Notes: a model not told the origin generated them from the letters alone. A stretch of DNA of 30,469 nucleotides from Nemertoderma westbladi (GCA_032718475.1 JAUCBJ010007499.1:1-30469), one strand, 5' to 3'. Shown: positions 1 through 9,514, numbered from the stretch's first letter. A program made the numbers and translations.

Positions 1-17
1 TAATGTTTTTTATGTAC

Positions 18-67
18 CCACAATAGCCGCTTGAGGTCTGATGACCTCATTTACAAGCGGGTTGTGG
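18..67 (-). other. Stepped hairpin in the retrotransposon 3' untranslated region
   Basis: Three nested stems can be read. The outer one is CCACAA (18-23) with TTGTGG (62-67). The middle one is CCGCTT (27-32) with AAGCGG (55-60). The inner one is TGAGGTC (32-38) with GACCTCA (43-49), closing a 4-base loop. The middle and inner stems share one base, and 5-6 unpaired bases lie on one side. Many stringent LINEs have a 3' stem-loop that their own RT recognises to begin target-primed reverse transcription. That role is inferred from position, about 130 bases after the stop codon. Confidence 0.55.
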
Positions 68-195
68 TAAGGCATGTATAACATTAGAGTGATATACAGA
101 AGTACAATTTTTACCGGTAAATTAAGTAAAATAAACAAAAAGTTTAAGAGTTAGATCCGTAATGTAAAATCTGGATTTTTCTATTCGTTGAATCG

Positions 196-3100
196 TTATA
201 TCGTCATATTTTCTTCGAGCCATTTTTTGCAGTTAACTGCAAACGACTTCAGTGAACGAGATTCGACCAGTGTGTTAGGAATTTTGTTCCATAACACGCT
301 GGCAGAGTAACTGAAGGTCTTCTGAGTGGCGCTGAGGTGGGTTTGTGGCAAGATAACGCGATGTGTGGTGGCGTGGCGGGTTGGGTAATTGTGAGATTCC
401 GAAGCGAGTTGGAACGATTTAATTAGATAATTCGGCGCAGTTTTGTTAACAATTCGATATGCTAGTTTCAACTGGTTGAGCATCACCATTTTCCTTACGG
501 AAAGCCATTTTACCGATGCCAACTCTTGATTTCCGATGTGTGACAACCTGTAATTTCTCTCGCCGTTTATCCATCGAATTTTCTGGTGGTTAAATATCAT
601 TCGAACTAACGAGTTCTGGTGAGATTGGAGTTTACTCTTAAATTTCTGCTGACAGAAATTATAGTAGCAAACATTGGCATAGTTAAAGTACGGCAGAGCG
701 AGAGCCGTTGCGAGATTCTTCGCAGTACGAGTTGAGAAACATCTCCGTTGTTTCCATAGAAACCCGACTGTTTGTGATATTTTTCCCATAATCGCCCTGC
801 CGTGCTCCTCAAATTTAAGCTGCTCATCTATTATTACTCCGAGATATTTCACCTTCTTCGATTTCTCTACTCCTGAAACATTGTACTTCTCATCGATTTT
901 CTGCATCATCATTGGAGTTCCAAAAAACAACAATTTGCATTTATCTGGGTGCACTGTCAGTTTATTATCGATAAACCATTGAGACAGCGCAGCAAATTGT
1001 GATTCCATATTGCACTTCAGTTCGTTGATGTCCTTCGAGCAACACTGTAGCGTTGTATCATCTGCAAAAAGCTTGATGCTAGCTATAGTGGTGTCTATGG
1101 AGCATCCAATGTCGTTAATAAATATGGAGTATAGGATCGGTCCTAAAATTGATCCCTGGGGTACTCCATATGAGACAACCTCCTCATCACTAGTCTCCCC
1201 TTTGATACTGACACACATTGTTCGATTGGATAAGTAGCTCCGGAACCATTCGACACTCTCATTGGATAAACCAATAGCTGACAGCTTCCGAAGCAGTAGA
1301 CTGTGCTCTACACAATCGAACGCCTTTTTGACGTCGAGGAACAGCATTCCTGTGTAGACATGTTTATCTTTACTAAACTGAATCGAATCGCACGTATCTA
1401 CTAGAGTTGTTTCGGTAGAAAAGTTTTTTCTAAATCCACTCTGGAAGTCAACGATGACGTATTTCTCGTCTAGGTAACATTGTAGTTGTTCTTTAACAGC
1501 CCGCTCCAGCAACTTCGATACAATCGGTAACACCGACACTGGCCGATAATTGCTGCAGTCTTCCCTATCTCCTTTTTTGTAAAGAGGGGTTACCCTAGCG
1601 CGCTTATGGTCATCTGGAAATTGAGAAGTTTCTATTGAGACATTTACCAAATGCGTTAGCGGTTCTGCAATTATAGCACTAGCATCTTTTAAGAGGTTAG
1701 CACTAATCCCATCCAGTCCCGCGGCTTTATACAATGGTAACTCGCTCAAGAATGTCTTCGTAAACCGAGTACTTATGGGCTGTAGTCGGAAGTTGTTATT
1801 GCTCAATCTGGAATAATAGTGGTTTAGCTGATCTTTATATGACGGATTTGCATGAGGGAGTACTTGAGCTAATGCAGCGCCTATTGTTGCGAAAAACCTG
1901 CAAAATATACCGGTCACCTCAGATGTTTTTGAGTACGTTTTTTCATCCTTTTTCAACGTGACCTTCCTGGTATCTGTCCCCTTTCCCGGCAGTAGTCGTT
2001 TAAGGGTTTTCCACAGTTTATGCTGATCTGTACCACACTCATCGACCTTTCGTTGGAAATAATCACCTTTGGTTGCACGGATATCCTTTGTGCAACGATT
2101 GCGTAGCAGCTTTGCGTGCGCAAAATCGCCATGATCTTTAGTCCTTAGAGCCTTCTGTCTTGCTTGATCTCTCTTAAGGAGTTGGTGACTTAGGTTTGGA
2201 GTCATCCAAGGCGTGTCATTTCCCCCCTTCGCCCTTCTCTCTTTCACAGGAGCATGTTCATCGCACACACCTATAAACTTCGTTTTAAACCAGATCCACA
2301 GGTCGTTGACATTGGTTAGTTGGTAATACTCATCCCACGCCAGGTTTCGCATACTCGATGCAAATTCCAGCTTCTCATAAGACCTCATACATCGATATTT
2401 CACAATTCTCGGTCCAGTTGATATCTTTTCACTCCTTGATTTCTTCCGTATGGCGTACACGGTATAATGATCTGAAGTAAAAGACTTTATCACTCCTGAC
2501 TCCGAAATCATGTCAGATTTGTTTGTGAAAATCAAATCCAATATAGATTTTCTCGTTTCACATTCCCTTGTTGGTTCCTTTATAAGCTGTTTGATGTTAC
2601 GATCGTTACAGAATTGTTTCAGCGAGTTGTTCTCTTGTAGCTGATCTGCATTTAAGTCGCCCAACAGTATCAACTCGTTCTTTTCGAACAACGGTTGGAA
2701 GTGTTGTTCGAACTTTGTTGCTGAGATCTTATCGTCATTTGGTCGATAAACTACTCCTGTTGTTATTCGATGCTTGCTTTTGAACTCGATGTCAATCATA
2801 ACACTTTCAATCCCATCCTTGTTTAGTTCCAGCTCAGGTCTTTCTCTCACCGTGTACTTTTCATCAACATAAAGCATCACCCCACCTCCATTTTTCGTAC
2901 GATCTTTTCTTAACGGCGGATGGTAGCCGGCGATTAGTAACTCGTTGTTCGACACATCGTCTGACAGCTTCGTCTCCGATAGTGCGAGAACAGTTGGTTT
3001 ACATCTACTAACAGCGTACCGCACTTCGTTTATCTTATTAGGATAAATGGTATTTACGTTTAGATGCACAAATTTCATCCCTTTCTTACTTCCGAGATCA

Positions 3101-3270
3101 TCGAAAATAGAAACATTTATACTCTCTGAGTCATCCGTCGTGCTGTTCCTCTCGCTGTTTCCTGCGTCCGATGCCGACGTACTGGAATTAGTACCGGTCG
3201 TCATCGCCCCGATGATCGATGGCATTATCATCGCCGCTCCCATTATCGCTAATATGAACGTATATTGCAT
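196..3270 (-). CDS. Retrotransposon endonuclease-reverse transcriptase, intact (1,024 aa)
   Basis: This is the replication protein of a non-LTR element: an apurinic-like endonuclease nicks the target and the RT copies element RNA onto the nicked end. Numbered from the ATG at 3270, endonuclease motifs are SETKL (about 98-102), GDLNAD (204-209) and TSDH (265-268). RT motifs are NYRPVSVLP (574-582), FLDVKKAFD (644-652), GVPQGSILGP (702-711) and the catalytic FADD (735-738). The C-terminus carries the HNYPTR and SASVLWNKIP signatures usual in CR1/L2-type proteins. The open frame extends three codons upstream to a TTG, but the first ATG is the sensible start. One oddity is that the first 23 residues are strongly hydrophobic, followed by a Ser/Thr-rich stretch, which looks like a signal peptide or membrane anchor. 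There are no frameshifts or stops, so it may be competent. Confidence 0.9.
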   Translation of the reverse strand: MQYTFILAIMGAAMIMPSIIGAMTTGTNSSTSASDAGNSERNSTTDDSESINVSIFDDLGSKKGMKFVHLNVNTIYPNKINEVRYAVSRCKPTVLALSETKLSDDVSNNELLIAGYHPPLRKDRTKNGGGVMLYVDEKYTVRERPELELNKDGIESVMIDIEFKSKHRITTGVVYRPNDDKISATKFEQHFQPLFEKNELILLGDLNADQLQENNSLKQFCNDRNIKQLIKEPTRECETRKSILDLIFTNKSDMISESGVIKSFTSDHYTVYAIRKKSRSEKISTGPRIVKYRCMRSYEKLEFASSMRNLAWDEYYQLTNVNDLWIWFKTKFIGVCDEHAPVKERRAKGGNDTPWMTPNLSHQLLKRDQARQKALRTKDHGDFAHAKLLRNRCTKDIRATKGDYFQRKVDECGTDQHKLWKTLKRLLPGKGTDTRKVTLKKDEKTYSKTSEVTGIFCRFFATIGAALAQVLPHANPSYKDQLNHYYSRLSNNNFRLQPISTRFTKTFLSELPLYKAAGLDGISANLLKDASAIIAEPLTHLVNVSIETSQFPDDHKRARVTPLYKKGDREDCSNYRPVSVLPIVSKLLERAVKEQLQCYLDEKYVIVDFQSGFRKNFSTETTLVDTCDSIQFSKDKHVYTGMLFLDVKKAFDCVEHSLLLRKLSAIGLSNESVEWFRSYLSNRTMCVSIKGETSDEEVVSYGVPQGSILGPILYSIFINDIGCSIDTTIASIKLFADDTTLQCCSKDINELKCNMESQFAALSQWFIDNKLTVHPDKCKLLFFGTPMMMQKIDEKYNVSGVEKSKKVKYLGVIIDEQLKFEEHGRAIMGKISQTVGFLWKQRRCFSTRTAKNLATALALPYFNYANVCYYNFCQQKFKSKLQSHQNSLVRMIFNHQKIRWINGERNYRLSHIGNQELASVKWLSVRKMVMLNQLKLAYRIVNKTAPNYLIKSFQLASESHNYPTRHATTHRVILPQTHLSATQKTFSYSASVLWNKIPNTLVESRSLKSFAVNCKKWLEENMTI

Positions 3271-3557
3271 TGATATCAAAGCAACGATAATCTGTCTAAC
3301 TCATTCATACAGTGTTTTATTGTTTTTGTTTGTTAAGTTACGTTTTTTTTTTACTATAAAATTAAATCAAATAAATTAATAAGTTTATTTATTTATTTTT
3401 TTTTTTTTTATTTCTTTATTACTGAGATAAGTAGCTAAAATTTTTATGCAGTACAGTATAAGAAATTCAGAAATTTAGTTTATTATTATAAATCGTAATT
3501 TTTTGGCAACAATTTATTACGATATAGCTAGTGCTGAGTACTTGAGTAGAGAAATGG

Positions 3558-3602
3558 AAACAACTTTCATATTCGCTGAATGCTGCTTCCGTTGGAGAGA
3601 CG
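3558..3602. repeat. 45-bp dispersed repeat, copy 1
   Basis: This stretch is identical to 26479-26523 and 30407-30451, while flanks on both sides differ between this copy and the array copies. It starts AAACAACTTTC and ends GGAGAGACG. At the array copies it sits exactly where homology with the 3' flank of gene 1 stops. It may be the end of a small mobile element. Confidence 0.75.
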
Positions 3603-3701
3603 AATAGGGCAAAAGTTTTAATTGGTTTTTATTTCAAGTATTTAAGTTTTCAATTAATTGTTTTTTATCATTAATATAAAACTTTAATCTGAAAAGAATT
3701 T

Positions 3702-3752
3702 GGGAGGGGGGGGGGCGGGGGGGGTGGGGGGGGGGGTATTGCCCCCAATACC
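3702..3752. repeat. G tract with adjoining hairpin
   Basis: About 35 bases are nearly all G, with single A, C and T interruptions at 3705, 3716 and 3725. They run into a 7-bp inverted repeat (GGTATTG/CAATACC, 3735-3752) whose loop is CCCC. The tract satisfies the G-quadruplex pattern, and the loop C bases could also pair with it. Confidence 0.7.
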
Positions 3753-4122
3753 GTCATTTTTTAAATAAATATTAAATAAATATAATAATATTAATAATTT
3801 TATAAAATATTAATGTAGCGGTAAAGATTCAGCTTCTTAGATGCTTCTTAATCGTTTTCTTGTAAACTTTGCGTTTGTTAGGCAGTAAAATATAAGAGTA
3901 ATCAGTTTCGTAATTTATATCAATTATTTAGCGGACTACTGAATGACAAGTTTGCACAATTACAAAGTATCATTATACAATATTGCGCCACTCAGAGCCT
4001 TCTCCTACACAGATGTAGTAAAAAATTATCAATAGAAATAAATAAATAGAAATAGAAATATAGAAATATACAATGCTCTATATTACTCTGTGTGAAATCA
4101 CTATTACAACTACTAGGGCCTA

Positions 4123-4745
4123 CTATAATCGGTCTGCTGCATTGAAACTGCATCTTGAAATGTTATGCTGGCTTAACAAAAATATTTTTGCCTCCACCAT
4201 GCAATCCACAATAGACATCTCCCACCACAATGCAGCGTGCTTTAAGTGCAGCGTGCTATGCCGGTTTATCAACAAAGTTGCTCCGCCACAACACCCCAGC
4301 CCCCATGACTTTCGCGAGATTATCCTTATCTTCAAGGCCATTTTACTTTATGAGGCGTCTCAAGAAAGTTATGGGTTGTCCACCATGTTTAATGTCTCTA
4401 TGAGGCCGCCAAAGCACAACATTGCGCATAGGATGGTCCTCACGGCGAAAGCAATGTCCTGCAATGCGGAGGCGGCTTCGTTCTAGTGTCAAGCTTGGGG
4501 GAACCAATGAGACACCTGCAATGTTCTATCTATAGTATCTGGTTGGAGATTTGTGCATCGTACTCTATACAGTGAACCCGAGGTAGCATTCTTGTATTGT
4601 AATGTATTAATTTCTTGTGAATGTGCCATACAGAGATTTGGCGTCCTCGGCAGTTAGAGCCCAGCATGGACTCCCATAGAGGGGTACTGGAACTACTGCT
4701 GCTCTAAATGATCGGACCTTAGGTTTCCGACGTATTCTGTCAATG
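4123..4745 (-). pseudogene. Decayed RT C-terminal region, LINE family 2
   Basis: On the minus strand this aligns base by base with the RT C-terminal relic repeated in the array (11920-12615). The stretches around 4455-4540 and 4630-4735 are close to identical to about 12150-12240 and 12298-12405, and encode the region around the array motif LLYGSPCWALTAED. It has an insertion of roughly 25-30 bases near 4590-4615, an extra segment near 4180-4260 and several frame breaks, so no protein survives. It lies downstream, in the correct order and orientation, of the endonuclease-RT remnant at 5337-7453 and may be the 3' part of the same insertion. About 120 codons between the two pieces are missing. 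Confidence 0.75.
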
Positions 4746-5286
4746 ATTGTATAAATTCATAATCGGTAAAAGTAGAGATCGCCCTGAACTTTGTGCGACT
4801 TTCTTTTTACCTGACCAGACTGAATGTTGTTAATCTATAGTCTGCCATAACTTTATCATACCATTTACAACGTAGTCATTGCTCCTGAATATGTTTTAAA
4901 ATATTTGCGGTTCATGAGATGTGTCAACAGTGGAAGTTCTAGGTTGGTTATGTTACGAGCCAGCTAACAAAAGATGTCTGCTAAGTGTGAACGGATTAAA
5001 AACTAAAGGAATACAATGTTGAGACAGTTAGCAAATATTAATTAAGAATAACACAAATAAAAGGATTTCATTAGGAGTACAAACATTCACACGGCTTTAC
5101 TTTTGTGTTAAAACTGTCTGACTTCTAGCGAAAATCCATTCGAATTTCTAAATAAAGAATCAGAAAACTTACAAAATTTAATAGTATATATCGAACAACA
5201 ACTAACTGTAGTAGATATTTAAATACACATTATTAATATTAATAAAGATTAACCAATAGTCATTCTACAGGTTATACAGCTTACAG
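4746..5286. other. AT-rich sequence interrupting LINE family 2
   Basis: About 540 bp separates the two pieces of the broken element, replacing the expected RT thumb coding region. It has no reading frame of note, no matching terminal inverted repeats that could be spotted by eye, and no similarity to the array modules. It could be a small insertion or the product of a deletion with filler. Confidence 0.5.
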
Positions 5287-5336
5287 GTATAAATGTTGCG
5301 TTGTGGTTGAATTCAACCAGAACGCAACATTTATAC
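5287..5336. repeat. 50-bp near-perfect palindrome
   Basis: The two 25-base arms are reverse complements apart from one G/G mismatch, meet without a loop at the EcoRI-like GAATTC (5309-5314), and begin GTATAAATGTTGCGTT. RT homology in the neighbouring element ends at its FADDLGV codons (about 5339), so the palindrome sits exactly on the breakpoint. It may be a fold-back product of repair or a paired insertion end. Confidence 0.85.
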
Positions 5337-7453
5337 TGTACTCCTAAGTCATCAGCAAAGTCTAGATCAGTTAGGTACTTGGCAGGATTTCCTCGAATTC
5401 TGGAGCCAATAGGTGGAGTTATCATCACCCCATCATCATTATAATGATCTAAGGACATGCGTAGAACATAGTCAACCACAATAATGAACAAGAATGGTGC
5501 AAGTGTGTCTCCTTGGAGGACTCCCCATAACACTTCAAATGGTTCTGTGTCACCGTCAACAGTAGACACAAATGTTGTCGAACCATCGTATACTGATCTG
5601 ATTGCTGCAATAATTTCATCAGGAATCCCATATAATGAAAGTATGCTGAACATACGTGAGCGAGAGACTGAATCAAAGTCCTTGAAGAAGTCAACAAAGA
5701 TAACAGCCAGATGCCTGTCTTTCTTTTTTGATAACTCTTCAATTATCCTTCTAAGTCCCAAAATGGGCTCCATGGTCCCACGACCTTTGCGGAACCCATT
5801 CTGATTTCCACGGAGCAGTCTCTCAATGGGATCCCTGATGCGATTTAATAGAATCCTATTGTATAGCTTTGCAGCAATCGAGATCAATGATATTCCCCGA
5901 AAAGAACCATAGAGTGTTAGGTTGCCCTTCTTGGGAACTGGCACCAACTTATTTGTTTTCATTTCTTGTGGGACTCTTGTTGTTCGGTACATGTCTACTA
6001 TGATGGGATAGATTGGCTTTAAACACTCAGGTATTTTAAAGACCACAGGGGGAAGACCATCTACTCCACTGGCACGATTGGTCTTAATGCTCTTTGCAGC
6101 AGCCTTCAATTCTGCAAAGGAGATATCGCCAATGGAAATATCTGGGAGTACAGACTCAGACACTTTTACTTCTATAAAGTTATCAGGCAATACCCTGTCA
6201 TTATTGAGGAGCTTTTCAAAGTGGGCTTTCCAACCATTGAGGCGATCGGCTGGTGATTCAGCCTTAACCTTGGTGGTTGGTTGGCTTTTCCGCCCAGTAA
6301 GCAGATTGATCGATTTCCATGCCTGGGATGATTGCCTGCTGTCGTCAGCATCATTGATGGCATCAACCTGTTGGTTTATTAGCTCCTGTAGATTAGCAGA
6401 GTACTGCCTGTTCAGGGACCTAGATGCAGCCTTAACTGCATTCTTGGCCGCTGTAGTCTGTTTGAGTCCGGACTCTTTCTGCGCCTTATGAAGGTCATTT
6501 CGGCACTTCTGAATTTTGTTGTCAGTCCAGGGGGCCCTTTTCCTGTTTCGAGGGTATACAGGAACTGTTTCTGCAGCTGCTAACTTAACTGCTTCTGTAA
6601 AGGCAGTATAGCCCTCACAGTGATCTGCCGCCTCAGAGGCAAGAGCCTCATACCTGTTGCTCAGCTGTAGTGTGAAGCTGGATCTCACACTTGGCTGTTG
6701 CAACAGAGAGGACCAGTCATGCCGCGGCAAGGCAGATTTCGTTGTTCTGCTAGCACGCAGACTAAGTCTTACCTTGGCCACAATAAGGCGGTGATCACTG
6801 GAGAAGGGTCGAAGTGTAAATGCATTACAGTCTTGTATAGAGCTCCTGTATTTCCTACGAAACAGAATATGGTCTATCTGGGACTTGTGACCACTGGGTC
6901 CTCTATGAGTCCATAGCTTTCCAGTTCGCTTCTTGAACTGGGTTCCAGCCGAAAACAATCCATTTCCAGAGATAAAATCCTGAAGATGGACAGAATTTCG
7001 GTTAACACTATTGCTATAGACCCAGGGCGATGTAGGTGATTGATGCAGACTTGCATTCAAGTCTCCCAGGAATGTTAAGAATGCATGCTGATCCACTCCA
7101 TCAGTAGCTGCTTGTAGATTGTGGTATAAATTTTCCACCTCCTCTACAGGGGCAACACTAGTTGGAGAGTAGCACACAATCAGAACCACCTTAGGAAACT
7201 TCTTAGCCAGTCTTCCAGAACATGAGAAGTGGCAACGGATGATGCGGTTAGAGATTTGGTCTATTTTGTCCAATGCTGCATGTGCAGTTGGATTCACCAA
7301 TAGACCAATTCCACCATTGCCACTATCATCTGCTGACGCGAAGGCGAGTCGCCAACCTCCCCCCATGTCCTTAATCAGAACCTCATCAGTCTGTCCAGTC
7401 TGCCTTCGGTGCTCTTGAACACCCACTGCGCTAAGAGAAAGCTTATCTGCAAG
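5337..7453 (-). pseudogene. Endonuclease-RT, truncated and frameshifted, LINE family 2
   Basis: The open frame from GVQEHRRQ onward encodes about 695 recognisable residues. Counting from the GTG at 7426, endonuclease motifs are QEHR (4-7), GDLNAS (121-126), IDH (184-186) and SSDH (209-212). RT motifs are VPVPKKG (495-501), GFRKGRGT (544-551), FVDFFKDFDSV (577-587), GVLQGDTLAP (635-644) and FADD (690-693). The GVLQGD box differs from the GVPQGS of the element at 196-3270, so this is a different LINE lineage. It lacks everything after FADDLGV, and the frame then runs on through the palindrome into unrelated sequence to a stop near 5249. Upstream, the frame is closed by a TGA within ADCLADK (about 7455), so no natural start remains. 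Confidence 0.85.
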
Positions 7454-7457
7454 GCAG

Positions 7458-7865
7458 TCAGCTCACCTTGTCGCATTGGGGACCCGAGTTTACTGAGGCT
7501 AGTCTTGTGACTTGCCTCAGATTCACCAATGGCTTTGTTGGTCGGGGTGGAACATGAGAGTAGCCTCCAACTCCAGAATCAATCTCCCCATCACAATCTG
7601 GCCTTCCTGGTGACCCAGGGTTTGGGCCAGAAAGGTCATCAGGAAAGGGACTCAAAGAATTGTTGGCTGCTCTCTCTCCAGTAGGGGGTGAGACAGGCAG
7701 CCGGTCAGGAGTTAACTGACGCCTGTGAGGCCGATTGTGTCCGGTAATTCCACTGGCCTCTAGTGGCCGGACCTCCGCATTGCTAATGTAATCCATAGTG
7801 GGGGTTGGGGGGAGCTTTTTTGCCGAGTCAGCTCTCGGGGCAAATACCACACCCTGGTTTGCCAT
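7458..7865 (-). pseudogene. Proline-rich N-terminal part of the LINE family 2 protein
   Basis: From the ATG at 7865 this encodes about 135 residues rich in proline, ending with LASVNSGPQCDKVS. The tail reads like the lead-in to the endonuclease domain, which resumes in the next frame within about 10 bases. A single-base indel near 7455 would join the two frames. The upstream open frame begins at a TTG, and the first ATG gives MANQGVVFAPR. No zinc knuckle or RNA-binding motif is visible. It is probably the N-terminal extension of one long ORF, but a separate short ORF1 cannot be excluded. Confidence 0.55.
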
Positions 7866-7886
7866 TCCACAGGGTGGGTGTCGCAA

Positions 7887-8282
7887 TGGAGTCAGATATG
7901 AGGCCCATCACCCATATCTACTCTGGCGCACATGACCCAACATTGGCTGTTGCAGCTCATCTGCTGGGTCATGCCCTGTACCCTTGCTGCCAGGTGCAGG
8001 TCGCAGTGAAGTGCTCTCAGAGTGGTCATGAGAACACTCTACTCCTGACCAGCCATTGGTAGATCACCATCTGCCTGGTCAGGCCGTATACCACTGCAGC
8101 CAAGTATATGGGTCCTTAATCCAGGACCAAGGGCGTCCTTATCCCAGAACGAAGGGGGTCCTAGTTACAGGACCAGATTTGCCCTAGCAAGAGGGTCTAT
8201 GCAGCTACAGGTGGCACCTCCTTTATGCTGCATGGAGGTGGCAAGTCTTCTTGATCAATGACCTAGAATACTTGACCTGACC
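7887..8282 (-). other. Probable 5' leader of LINE family 2
   Basis: GC-richer than its surroundings and without a convincing reading frame. It holds several short inverted and direct repeats, for example TGACCCA (7933-7939) with TGGGTCA (7965-7971), and reiterations of AGGACC and GGGGGTCC-like words around 8110-8185. This suits a structured LINE leader or internal promoter. Its limit against the array is set only by where array homology begins. Confidence 0.4.
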
Positions 8283-8645
8283 TGACAGTCCTGTCTGACA
8301 GTCCCTACCAATAGTGAAAGATGTCATGCATTTCTGTATAATTCAGTAGCACTGCAGTATTGAAGAATGTATAGTCTAACTAACTGTACAACATTAGTAT
8401 ACACTAATAAATAGCGCCAAATGCAGCATTTCACGGTTTATTATGCTTGATTAGTAAATTTGACAATCATGCTGCCTGTATTTCACTAGTTATAACTCTG
8501 TCCCTATCAGTACTCGTATCATTTAAAAGCCTCGTTGTGCTCGACCTGTTATTCTGGTGGCCAAATTAGATAGGACAAATCAAAATGACTGGACCACCAG
8601 GCATATGCAATATTATGTTCTCCGGTATGGAAAGGGTTAAACACA

Positions 8646-8675
8646 GGGGGGGGGTGGGGGTGGGGGTGGGGGGGT
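8646..8675 (+). repeat. G-quadruplex-like tract, copy 1
   Basis: Four runs of 9, 5, 5 and 7 G bases are separated by single T bases. This matches the intramolecular G-quadruplex pattern with one-base loops. The same tract occurs at 16749-16778 in the duplicate. Confidence 0.8.
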
Positions 8676-8839
8676 GTTCAATGTTTTTTGTTCGAACTCT
8701 AAAACAAACGCAGTTGAGAATTAGAAGTTTTCGAGTTATATCACTATTTTTTAACCCTACTTTTGGCACATTTTCGAGACGTTTTTTTCCAAATTACATT
8801 TCATGAAATATGATTTGCAACATCTATATTTTTTATTTA

Positions 8840-9440
8840 GACCGGGTTTTGGTGTTCGCAATTATATGGAATTCATATAAAAATTCATATAATTTTTTCG
8901 ACGGATTCCAAATTTTGGAGCCAGCACCAAATTTTTAAAAATGAGTTGAACTTATTTTTTGCGCAATAGGGTTTTTGGGATTATGTTTTCGAAGAAATAT
9001 ATACGAGTTGCACCAGGCATAACAAAAATGTATTTTTCGGTGCTCGGTACAAAATTTGGTGAAGCGCGAAATTTTGAAAATCCATTCAGTTCAAGTGATT
9101 GTGACTAATAATTATTGCTCGCATTTCATAGGTTTATGGGGGTTTTAATTCAATTGAATATATAGTGTAAAGATCATAGAAAAATGGTGAATGCCTACCA
9201 CTTCATCCGTTCATGGAATATATAATTATCTAACAAGACACTTGTCAAGACACCCATCAAACTTGTATTTTTCGGCGGTGGCTGAAAAGTTTTGTCACAG
9301 CACTAAATTTTTGAAAATCCATATTTTTTTATTTTTTTTTGCAAATATATCAATAGATTAGTATCATCTCGTTTCTATTGCGTTAACGGGTTTATGAGGG
9401 TCCTGAATCCGATGGAATAAAAAAAAACAGCTCACTGGAC
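8840..9440 (+). repeat. Diverged direct repeats upstream of gene 1
   Basis: Three imperfect units can be recognised by words in the same order: TATTTTTCGG-like, then AAATTTTTGAAAATCCA-like (near 8932, 9069 and 9306), then GGGTTTATGGGGGTTTT-like (near 8970, 9131 and 9389). Spacing varies (about 140-260 bases), so these are old duplications or pieces of a decayed repeat family. They are carried unchanged into copy 2 at about 16943-17543. Confidence 0.5.
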
Positions 9441-9465
9441 ATCTCAAATTTATACTTTTATTTGG

Positions 9466-9514
9466 GAAGGGGGTGGGGGGAGTGTCAATATGACCCCCCC
9501 CCCCCCCCTCCCCG
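9466..9514 (+). repeat. Facing G-rich and C-rich tracts, copy 1
   Basis: A G-rich stretch (G5TG6) is followed about 15 bases later by 15 C, a T and 4 C. The two can fold on each other, and the C run is 16 long in copy 2 (17597-17612). Homopolymer length is the main difference seen between the two upstream regions. Confidence 0.75.

Larger units (their letters stand above)
1..3300 (-). mobile_element. Non-LTR retrotransposon, CR1/L2/jockey-like, 3' end beyond the window
   Basis: A minus-strand element whose only long reading frame is an intact endonuclease-RT protein. The 3' untranslated region occupies 1-195 and continues past the left edge. The 5' end is not sharply visible: coding begins at 3270 and the sequence becomes simple T-rich and AT-rich DNA beyond about 3330. 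No long terminal repeats and no separate ORF1 are seen. The unbroken 3-kb reading frame suggests a recent insertion. Target-site duplications cannot be tested because the 3' junction is outside the window. Confidence 0.85.
3301..4122. other. AT-rich intergenic region with T and G tracts
   Basis: No coding sequence is recognised. The region contains a T/A-rich low-complexity stretch (about 3340-3420), a 45-bp repeat at 3558-3602, a long G tract at 3702-3736 and AT-rich sequence around 3760-3830. It separates two unrelated retroelements in the same orientation. Confidence 0.6.
5337..8282 (-). mobile_element. Broken non-LTR retrotransposon, LINE family 2
   Basis: The order on the minus strand is leader (7866-8282), proline-rich N-terminus (7458-7865), frameshift, then endonuclease and RT to the catalytic box, where the element is cut off at the palindrome. 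The likely 3' remnant is at 4123-4745. The array at 8283 onward contains relics of the same family's RT C-terminus, so it has been active more than once nearby. The right boundary is set where the tandem array begins. It could extend further. Confidence 0.7.

Noticed and set aside
4073-4486. 137-codon plus-strand frame
   Set aside because: It is antisense to the decayed RT C-terminus at 4123-4745.
8566-8806. Overlapping 67- and 73-codon frames around the G-rich tract (also 16669-16909)
   Set aside because: Both are produced by the low-complexity tract, one on each strand, with no start context or domain.
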